This document shows, piece by piece, positions 21,027 through 26,838 of a stretch of DNA of 26,838 bases (the first letter of the stretch is position 1; each line of letters starts with the position of its first letter). The stretch covers positions 1-26,838 of the forward strand of contig DAOWFR010000058.1 in NCBI GenBank assembly GCA_030637925.1. The letters run 5' to 3'. Origin of the DNA: Methanobacteriota archaeon (GTDB lineage: Archaea > Nanobdellota > Nanobdellia > Woesearchaeales > SM23-78). The notes beneath the pieces are model-generated. The model was not told the origin of the DNA. It worked only from the letters and a program-made list of their open reading frames with translations, and searched no databases. A program made the position numbers and the translations under genes.

Positions 21027-22007
21027 TTAAATTTTAGAATAAGTTCCTGGATTCATAAACACCTGCTCATGTTTTAAGAACAAGCCCTTGCTCTTATCCA
21101 TAACTTCTTCTGAACTCATATAAGCAATACCAACACTTACCAGTTCATCTTTTAAGGTCATAACAGCAACCTTATCATCAGGCTTTATTTCTTGTTCTAT
21201 CTTGGATATTCCAGGAATATTAAGAAATGCTCCATGGCATAAGGTATCAACAGTGCTATCAAGCACCCATACCTTTGATAAATGCTTAACACCTGCTTCT
21301 ATTGGCATAACTATTTTTCTTAATTCTTTATCATCCTGTTTTTCCTTGTAATAATAATAAGCATCTGCTAGATCCTGTAATGTGATGAGAGTATCCTCAT
21401 CAAAAGGACCTGCTCTTGTTCTTCTTAGCTCTGCCATATGAGCTCCTGTTCCTAACTCTTTGCCAATATCAGAGCATAATTTCCTGATATATGTGCCTGC
21501 CTGGCACCCAACCCTGAATAATACTTCTTTGCCAATGATTTCAATAATACCTATATTATATATAGTCCTCTTCCTTTGCTCTCTCTTAACAGCGCTCCTA
21601 ACCGGAGGCAGCTGGTCAATTTCACCAATGAATTTCTTAATAACTTTTCTTAATTCTCCTTCTTTATAATCGCAATGTATGTGCATCAAGCACACATACT
21701 CTTTGCCAGCTGTTAGTAATGATTGTACGATTCTCGTGCCTCTACCAAGAGCAACAGGCAGCACACCAGTAACTTTTGGGTCAAGAGTGCCTGAATGCCC
21801 TGATTTGTTTATATGAATAATTTTTTTTACATAAGCACTTACCTGGTGGCTGCTAGGACCTGAGGGCTTGTCAATATTAACAATGCCATAATTTAATAGT
21901 TCCTTAGTGCTTCTTTGTTCTGGGTTGCAGCCATATTCAGGATTAGTACTGGATTCTTTTTTAACAAGCACTTTTCTCTTCTTCATCCATGGGAACAGAG
22001 TGGGCAT
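21027..22007 (-). CDS. cbf5: rRNA/tRNA pseudouridine synthase Cbf5 (dyskerin homologue)
   Basis: Catalytic subunit of the archaeal H/ACA ribonucleoprotein, which makes pseudouridine in rRNA guided by H/ACA RNAs and can also act on tRNA U55. Seen: GIVNIDKPSGPSSHQVSAYV (41-60), the catalytic GHSGTLDPKVTG with Asp76, YVCLMHIH, LPPVRSAVKREQRKRTIY and CQAGTYIRKLCSDIG, followed by a PUA domain from about residue 240 (VWVLDSTVDTLCHGAFLNIPG). Length (326) is typical. The ATG at 22007 has TTTTTAAG about 28 nt upstream, which fits a leaderless mRNA; Met8 is an alternative start. Confidence 0.96.
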   Translation of the reverse strand: MPTLFPWMKKRKVLVKKESSTNPEYGCNPEQRSTKELLNYGIVNIDKPSGPSSHQVSAYVKKIIHINKSGHSGTLDPKVTGVLPVALGRGTRIVQSLLTAGKEYVCLMHIHCDYKEGELRKVIKKFIGEIDQLPPVRSAVKREQRKRTIYNIGIIEIIGKEVLFRVGCQAGTYIRKLCSDIGKELGTGAHMAELRRTRAGPFDEDTLITLQDLADAYYYYKEKQDDKELRKIVMPIEAGVKHLSKVWVLDSTVDTLCHGAFLNIPGISKIEQEIKPDDKVAVMTLKDELVSVGIAYMSSEEVMDKSKGLFLKHEQVFMNPGTYSKI

Positions 22008-22073
22008 AATAAATAGAAATTATGGGTTTGCTTAAAAAGATTATTGTTATTTTCATGTAAGGGCTAGAAAACA

Positions 22074-22086
22074 AAACCTTTAAATA
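22074..22086 (+). promoter_or_regulatory. Surface-locus promoter, copy 1
   Basis: AAACCTTTAAATA, BRE-plus-TATA-like, 67 nt before the small membrane peptide ATG. The same 13-nt element occurs before both following surface genes. Confidence 0.55.
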
Positions 22087-22152
22087 TATCTTAAGGAAGA
22101 GATAATACTAAACAAGGTTATATTACATAACAAAAAGGAGGGTGATGTTTAA

Positions 22153-22290
22153 ATGCAAACTCTTGGAATTATATTGTTAGTAATAGCAGTGGTTTTATTG
22201 ATTCTGCTGATAATTCTCAGCATTGTCAGGAAGAAGAAGCCAAAGGCAGTTGAAGAGACCAAGTCAACACCAACTGAGGAAGCCAAATAA
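22153..22290 (+). CDS. 45-residue single-helix membrane peptide
   Basis: A short gene with a strong ribosome-binding site (GGAGGGTGATG just upstream) and its own promoter. The product begins MQTLGIILLVIAVVLLILLI, one hydrophobic helix, followed by RKKKPKAVEETKSTPTEEAK, a basic then polar tail, so the C-terminus is probably cytoplasmic. The helix and RKKKPK end closely match the C-terminal anchor of the large surface protein that follows (LGVVLLVIAVIIVIVLIILS, then RKKKPKPV), and the similarity continues at DNA level beyond the stop. It may be a free-standing anchor-like peptide or the remnant of a deleted surface gene. Confidence 0.7.
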   Translation: MQTLGIILLVIAVVLLILLIILSIVRKKKPKAVEETKSTPTEEAK

Positions 22291-22299
22291 TTTTTTTTT
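22291..22299 (+). terminator. T9 terminator after the small membrane peptide
   Basis: Nine T directly after the stop codon, part of the duplicated segment; a T-run also follows the large surface gene. Confidence 0.6.
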
Positions 22300-22393
22300 A
22301 TTAAATTTTAAATACTTTTTTGTTTCTTTTATTTATAAGTTGAATAAGTTGAAGCTTGAAACTCTTAAGAATAAAACTTGTATATATTAAACG

Positions 22394-22406
22394 AAACCTT
22401 TATATA
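22394..22406 (+). promoter_or_regulatory. Surface-locus promoter, copy 2
   Basis: AAACCTTTATATA, predicted transcription near 22430, leaving a leader of about 78 nt before the large surface protein gene. Confidence 0.55.
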
Positions 22407-22507
22407 TTGTTATCTCTAGAAATATATAAAGATATAAGAATCAGGATTCAGTAGTAAATCTTAGGTATTTTAAAATAAAAACAAAAATAAAAAGGGTGAG
22501 GGTTAAA

Positions 22508-25500
22508 ATGAAAAGATTAAGTTATATCTCCATATTCTTAATTGTGTTGTTGGCTTGCAATGTCAGTGCTAATTTTGACTTCTATGGCTTTACAAAGGAT
22601 GTCAATGGAACTGCACTTAATAATACAAATGTCAGCATGGAGCTTTATGTTCAAGGAGGCGGGGGGCCGCCAACATTAATAACCACTTTTAATGGCACTA
22701 GTAATGTAACCGGCTGGTTTAATGTTTCAAATATAACATCAAACGCTTCTTACTCTTATAAGCCTGTTGTAAGGCATTATAATGGAACAGACGCTGATTA
22801 TGTGAGCCAGCCATTGCCAGACCTGCCTTATGCTGATATTGACATGGGGGCTTTGAATAATATAACCTTTTATCTTAAAGAAGGAGGCACTATTAATATA
22901 ACAGCTGTTAATGAATCAGGGGGCTCTGTTAATTTCAGCTATATGGTCAAGGATACAAAGCTGGGCTATCCAATAGCAGAGAATTTTGATAGCCAGGCAT
23001 CTTCTGCTCTTATTTATGTGCCTGCTGACAGGAACTATTCAATCATGCTCTACCCTGACATGAGCTTCCCAATAAGTTATGACCTTAATAATCTTAGTGA
23101 TTATGCTGGGAACCACGCAGATATAATATTCAACACCACAGAGGAATGGAGGCGTGTTTCAGGAAACATGAACCTGAGCAATGGAACAACTGGCTTTGAT
23201 AATATCACAATCATTAACTTTGTTTATGAAGCAGGAATGTTATCACAAGACCACCCAATGCCTTATAATATTAGTGCATGGGATAACCAGACTGATTATT
23301 ACAATGCAACAAGTGGTTTTTACAACATAACCCTGCCAGGCTCTGCAATGACAGCAAAAATCATGATGTTTGCATTAGCAAGAAAAGGTTCAAGTTATTA
23401 TGGTGCTTTTAGGAATATAAGCTTAAATTACTCAAATGTTTCTGTGACTAGCTGGGGTTTTAATCTAACCGAATTGTTAGGTAATGAAACCAACATTACT
23501 ATTGATAAAGCAAGCATGGGCTCAATGGGAAACATCACATTCCTTATTAAGAAAGTTGCTTTCCAGTTGCAGAATGCTTCTGGCGATGCTATAAGTCAAT
23601 CTGCATTCACAGAAACAGAGGTTGATTACACATCCCTGCCTGACGGCGCAAACTTCAAATGGATGCAGGATGTTACCGTCTCTAACGCAGGCATACTCAA
23701 ACTTATTTTGCTGAATGGTGTTGGAGTTAAAAGAATGAACATCTACTCTCAACAGTTTGCACCCAAAAAAACATCATTCACAGCTAGTCAGCTAAATAAT
23801 ACAGGTCCAGTGGGTATTAATCTTAGCAGCAATCAAGATATGGGAAAAGGAGTTGGTGATGAATCATTCAGTGACTTGTTCATTGACATGATACAATCAA
23901 GTGCAGCATGTGATGTGCCTGGATATAATCAATCTGCTTGCTCATTATTCCCATCAGGAGAAATGAATAAGTCAGGCCCAGGCTTTAATCCTTTCAAGAT
24001 AGTGCTTGGAGGAGGAAAGATTAGCTTTGTGATGAGAAAGGATAGTAATAACATAACTGTGCATTACAAGAATGTTGACATGCTAGCATCAGGACCACCA
24101 GATGCCTTGTTTGATGACAGTGCTAATGAAACAGGGGCAGGTAGTAACCTTGAGATGGCTTGGCGTTTTGGAAGCATGGGACCAGAGATATATGATGAAG
24201 TCTTAATTGGTATTCCCTTGGGTCAGAATGTTGACTTCTCAGCTCCTATCAGTATATTAATAGAGAACCTATATGATGAGGACTGGAATGTTATCTGGAA
24301 TGTTGATACGAATAGAACACCAAATATATCAACTGACCTGCCAACAGATTACCAGGACTTTAATCTGAGCTGGTTTAACAAAACTGTTAGTGGTATGACT
24401 TGTAGCCAGTCAGATAATACGTCACAGTGTTATATAAACAATCAAACAGGAATAGCCTGGCTGACCATACCTCACTTCTCAGGTATTGGCCCAACTGTTC
24501 AGAGTGTGAGTGCTGGTGATGTGGCAATGAATGCTAGTGCTGCTAGTTATGATTGCACAGAGAGTTGTCTTGTGTACTTTAATATTACCAACAACAATTA
24601 TACTATTGCCCAGAACCTGTACAACATTACTATTAGCTTACTGGATGTTAATGGCAACATAGCTAATATAACTCTTTACAGGCATAACACAAGTGCTTTT
24701 GAAATCAATGCTACATTGAGCCTGAACGGAACCAATGCTACCAACTCAACCAACCATACCAATTACAATCTAACACGTTATAATGGCAGTGCAAGCACAT
24801 TGCACAGGTACAGGCTAAATGTCACTAAGAGTGCTAATCCAGGAACAAGACTGAACATCACTTATAACATCACTGACCTGTTTGCTCTAACCCTGTCATT
24901 ATCTCTTGATTGTGTTGAGAGCTGGACTTATAGCAGTTGGAGTACTTGCTCAGCAAGAGCCCAGGCTAGGACAGCTACAGATGCAAATGCTTGTGGAACA
25001 ACAACTAACAGGCTTGCTTTGAGCCAGAGCTGTACTACTGGTGGCGGAGGCGGTGGGGGAGTTGCGCGTAATCCCCAGACTTCAAAGACATGGGATAAGG
25101 TAACTCCTGGAGCAGCGCATATTATGAAGATTAGTAGTGATGATTTTGGTGTTAAGCAGATAAGCATTGAGGTGCATAATAAGGCTAATAATATTAAGAT
25201 AACCATTGAGAAGCTGCCTGGTAAGCCTGCTAGTGTTACAAAAGAGATTACAGGAAAAGTTTACAAGTACATGGAGATTAAGAAGGAGAACCTTGCTGAT
25301 GATAATGTCAAGGGAGTGGTTAAGATTAAGTTCCAGGTTACTAGGGGATGGTTGTTGAATAACAAGTTGGAATCAGATAACATTGTGCTTATGAGGTTTG
25401 TTAATGGTGAATGGGAAGAGCTAAAAACAGCCTTGCTGAGCACTGATAACAAGTATGCTTATTATGAGGCAGACTCTCCTGGTTTTAGTTACTTTGCTAT

Positions 25501-25747
25501 TGGTGAGAAGGGTGCTCTTGTAATTGTTGAGGAAGAGGTAGTTGAAGAAGAAGTTGTGGCAGAAGAGCCTGTTGAGGAAGAAGTAGTGACTGTAGCAGAG
25601 GAAGAGGAAGAAGAGCCAATAGAGAAGCCTGTTAAGAAGAAGGGCATAAGCACTCTTGGAGTTGTTCTGTTAGTAATAGCAGTGATTATAGTAATTGTGC
25701 TTATAATTCTTAGCACTACAAGGAAGAAAAAACCAAAGCCAGTTTAG
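22508..25747 (+). CDS. Large anchored cell-surface protein with TSP1-like and PGF-pre-PGF domains
   Basis: Secreted, membrane-anchored surface protein of about 1079 residues. It has a signal peptide (MKRLSYISIFLIVLLACNVSA; LLAC could alternatively be a lipobox), then a long extracellular region dense in N-x-S/T glycosylation sites with a carboxypeptidase-like start (GFTKDVNGTALNNTNVSMEL). Near 800-841 a Cys-rich thrombospondin-1-like segment (WTYSSWSTC, DANACGTTTN) precedes a run of seven Gly; a PGF-pre-PGF domain follows (about 861-1001, WDKVTPGAAHIMKI to SPGFSYFAIGEK), then a Glu-rich stalk, one membrane helix and RKKKPKPV. I use the ATG at 22508, behind GGGTGAGG; the GTG at 22496 lies in the ribosome-binding site. 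Ligand and role are unknown; S-layer component or adhesin are likely. Confidence 0.88.
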   Translation: MKRLSYISIFLIVLLACNVSANFDFYGFTKDVNGTALNNTNVSMELYVQGGGGPPTLITTFNGTSNVTGWFNVSNITSNASYSYKPVVRHYNGTDADYVSQPLPDLPYADIDMGALNNITFYLKEGGTINITAVNESGGSVNFSYMVKDTKLGYPIAENFDSQASSALIYVPADRNYSIMLYPDMSFPISYDLNNLSDYAGNHADIIFNTTEEWRRVSGNMNLSNGTTGFDNITIINFVYEAGMLSQDHPMPYNISAWDNQTDYYNATSGFYNITLPGSAMTAKIMMFALARKGSSYYGAFRNISLNYSNVSVTSWGFNLTELLGNETNITIDKASMGSMGNITFLIKKVAFQLQNASGDAISQSAFTETEVDYTSLPDGANFKWMQDVTVSNAGILKLILLNGVGVKRMNIYSQQFAPKKTSFTASQLNNTGPVGINLSSNQDMGKGVGDESFSDLFIDMIQSSAACDVPGYNQSACSLFPSGEMNKSGPGFNPFKIVLGGGKISFVMRKDSNNITVHYKNVDMLASGPPDALFDDSANETGAGSNLEMAWRFGSMGPEIYDEVLIGIPLGQNVDFSAPISILIENLYDEDWNVIWNVDTNRTPNISTDLPTDYQDFNLSWFNKTVSGMTCSQSDNTSQCYINNQTGIAWLTIPHFSGIGPTVQSVSAGDVAMNASAASYDCTESCLVYFNITNNNYTIAQNLYNITISLLDVNGNIANITLYRHNTSAFEINATLSLNGTNATNSTNHTNYNLTRYNGSASTLHRYRLNVTKSANPGTRLNITYNITDLFALTLSLSLDCVESWTYSSWSTCSARAQARTATDANACGTTTNRLALSQSCTTGGGGGGGVARNPQTSKTWDKVTPGAAHIMKISSDDFGVKQISIEVHNKANNIKITIEKLPGKPASVTKEITGKVYKYMEIKKENLADDNVKGVVKIKFQVTRGWLLNNKLESDNIVLMRFVNGEWEELKTALLSTDNKYAYYEADSPGFSYFAIGEKGALVIVEEEVVEEEVVAEEPVEEEVVTVAEEEEEEPIEKPVKKKGISTLGVVLLVIAVIIVIVLIILSTTRKKKPKPV

Positions 25748-25759
25748 GAAGCCAAATAA

Positions 25760-25768
25760 TTTTTTTTT
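25760..25768 (+). terminator. T9 terminator after the large surface gene
   Basis: Run of nine T at 25760-25768, 12 nt after the TAG stop, equivalent to the terminator in copy 1 of the repeat. Confidence 0.6.
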
Positions 25769-25858
25769 ATTTTAAATACCTTTTTGTTTCTTTTACTTAT
25801 AAGTCGATGAAGTTGAAACTTGAAACTCTTAAGAATAAAACCTTTAAATTATTCAACC

Positions 25859-25871
25859 AAACCTTTAAATA
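25859..25871 (+). promoter_or_regulatory. Surface-locus promoter, copy 3
   Basis: AAACCTTTAAATA before the Ig-like protein gene; a second near-copy (AAACCTTTAAATT) lies 21 nt upstream at 25838-25850. Predicted leader is about 80 nt. Confidence 0.55.
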
Positions 25872-25977
25872 CAATTAATTCTAGGAATATAAAATTATAG
25901 AGTAAGATATATAATAATAATATTGCCTGTAGTATGCGGGTTTTATATTAAAAAGAGGTGAACGGAGGTCTTTTAAA

Positions 25978-26838
25978 ATGGTGGGTGAAAAAAAACTAGT
26001 TCTAGGTTTAGTAATAGTAATAATGTTTGTGCTGACAATACATATGGTATGTGCTACATGTACAGGTACTTTTACAGTCGGTTACCCCGATGGTGGAGAA
26101 AATGTGAGTGGTACTGTTACTGTTAACTGGACAGGTGTTGCTGGTAACTGTGACTCCACAGATGATAAAGTGCAGATATATCTATATGATGCAAGTACCC
26201 TACAATACGATCCTCTCTCTGTTAATACAATCGTAGCTAACACTACCTCAACCTATTCATGGGATTCCTCTTCCTATAATGATAATGATAAGAGGATATA
26301 CCTACAGCTTTCAACTAATGGAAGTAATAATGACTTCTCTGATGCTGTTTTCACAGTTGATAATACTGCGCCCACTGTTAAATTAAGAAATACCAGCTTT
26401 AATACAACTGATAACACTACCAGCATTACCTTTAATTATACAGATACCTACAGTACCACTGCTAATTGTAGTTTGTATTTTGATGGTACAAGTGTTGCTA
26501 ATAATGCTAGTGTGATTAAAGATACTGATACTACATTAACTGCTTCTGAACAGAGTGATGGTATTTACAGCAGTGTATATGTGAACTGTACTGACCTTGC
26601 TAATAATATTGGTAAGAGTGACACCACGATTACAGTGGGGGTTGATAATACTGCTCCTACTGTAACTATTAGCAGTCCTGCTGATAATGCTTGGACTAAT
26701 GATAATACTACGGACATTGTTTTCACTTTCACAGACACTGGTAGTCCTAGGGCAAACTGTATTATTGATGTTAATACCACTGCTTATGATATTAATGCTA
26801 GTGTGTTGAATAATACTGCCACTACACTTACTATTAAT
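25978..26838 (+). CDS. Secreted Ig-like repeat surface protein, cut by the right edge
   Basis: Open for 287 codons from the ATG at 25978 to the window end without a stop. A ribosome-binding site (GGAGG) precedes it. The product begins with a signal peptide (MVGEKKLVLGLVIVIMFVLT) and continues as Thr/Asn/Ser-rich beta-sandwich repeats. Repeat boundaries are marked by VDNTAPTV (twice, about residues 133-140 and 222-229), each followed by about 85 residues with a central Cys (ANCSLYFDG; ANCIIDVNT), as in archaeal surface proteins with bacterial Ig-like domains. Many N-x-S/T sites suggest glycosylation. It probably acts beside the preceding anchored protein at the cell surface; a C-terminal anchor, if any, lies outside the window. 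Confidence 0.82.
   Translation, partial: MVGEKKLVLGLVIVIMFVLTIHMVCATCTGTFTVGYPDGGENVSGTVTVNWTGVAGNCDSTDDKVQIYLYDASTLQYDPLSVNTIVANTTSTYSWDSSSYNDNDKRIYLQLSTNGSNNDFSDAVFTVDNTAPTVKLRNTSFNTTDNTTSITFNYTDTYSTTANCSLYFDGTSVANNASVIKDTDTTLTASEQSDGIYSSVYVNCTDLANNIGKSDTTITVGVDNTAPTVTISSPADNAWTNDNTTDIVFTFTDTGSPRANCIIDVNTTAYDINASVLNNTATTLTIN

Larger units (their letters stand above)
22159..22436 (+). repeat. Duplicated anchor segment, copy 1
   Basis: This segment, with the helix-coding part of the small gene, its T9 terminator and A/T-rich spacer up to the next promoter, recurs as a diverged direct repeat at 25652-25911. Shared stretches include TTAGTAATAGCAGTG, GGAAGCCAAATAATTTTTTT and TTGAAACTCTTAAGAATAAA. 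Confidence 0.8.
25652..25911 (+). repeat. Duplicated anchor segment, copy 2
   Basis: Covers the anchor codons of the large gene, its TAG stop and the spacer. After the stop the DNA still reads GGAAGCCAAATAA, the last codons of the small peptide gene in copy 1, now untranslated. This shows the two segments share one origin and that copy 2 lost about 30 nt and gained an earlier stop. Confidence 0.8.

Noticed and set aside
22496..22507. GTG start for the large surface protein
   Set aside because: It lies inside GGGTGAGG, the ribosome-binding site of the ATG at 22508.
1..26838. CRISPR arrays, transposase genes, tRNA or rRNA genes
   Set aside because: No regularly spaced repeats, no insertion-sequence proteins and no tRNA-like folds or rRNA stretches were seen by eye; a tRNA scan would be decisive.

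Overview
The window is AT-rich, gene-dense DNA from an archaeon, most likely a DPANN lineage of the Woesearchaeota/Pacearchaeota kind. The archaeal evidence is an archaeal/eukaryal-type prolyl-tRNA synthetase, Cbf5, transcription factor E, RtcA, an archaeal-type CMP kinase, a TrmB regulator and a DUF357 protein. There are also surface proteins with a PGF-pre-PGF domain, and TATA boxes placed about 28 nt before start codons, which points to leaderless transcripts. The lineage is an inference from gene content and style; no rRNA is present to confirm it.

Layout. 1-2.4 kb: a nucleotide operon with the end of guaA, an unusually long pyrE and a type-2 pyrF, followed by a degenerate family-4 uracil-DNA glycosylase relative. 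3.0-5.8 kb: proS, a 51-residue membrane protein and TFE, with a hairpin at the predicted 5' end of the TFE mRNA. 5.8-8.2 kb: an unknown protein with an 18-bp tandem repeat, three consecutive hairpins, cmk, a small acidic protein and an HD-domain protein; the last two are divergent and each has a palindrome near its predicted transcription start. 8.2-10.6 kb: a GT81-like glycosyltransferase and rtcA. 10.6-18.0 kb: a mostly minus-strand surface-sugar region with two nucleotide-sugar SDR enzymes, a large coiled-coil protein, tandem GT-A glycosyltransferases (one cut by a single in-frame TAA) and a DUF1385 membrane protein. 18.0-19.1 kb: DUF357 protein and a TrmB-type regulator.

19.2-20.6 kb: a cluster of small, mutually related proteins of unknown function, with a strong 12-bp leader hairpin, one clear frameshifted copy and one probably frameshifted copy. 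20.6-22.0 kb: a DUF4870 membrane protein and cbf5. 22.1-26.8 kb: a cell-surface locus with a 45-residue membrane peptide, a roughly 1080-residue anchored surface protein and the start of an Ig-like secreted protein that runs off the right edge. A segment of about 260-280 bp covering the small peptide gene and its downstream DNA recurs at the 3' end of the large surface gene. This suggests duplication, or gain and loss of a surface gene between direct repeats.

Together the genes cover nucleotide synthesis (GMP, UMP, CDP), RNA processing and modification, transcription initiation, and construction of a glycosylated cell surface. The features most likely to be new are the small-paralogue cluster, the duplicated surface-protein anchor, the rearranged pyrE and the interrupted glycosyltransferase.
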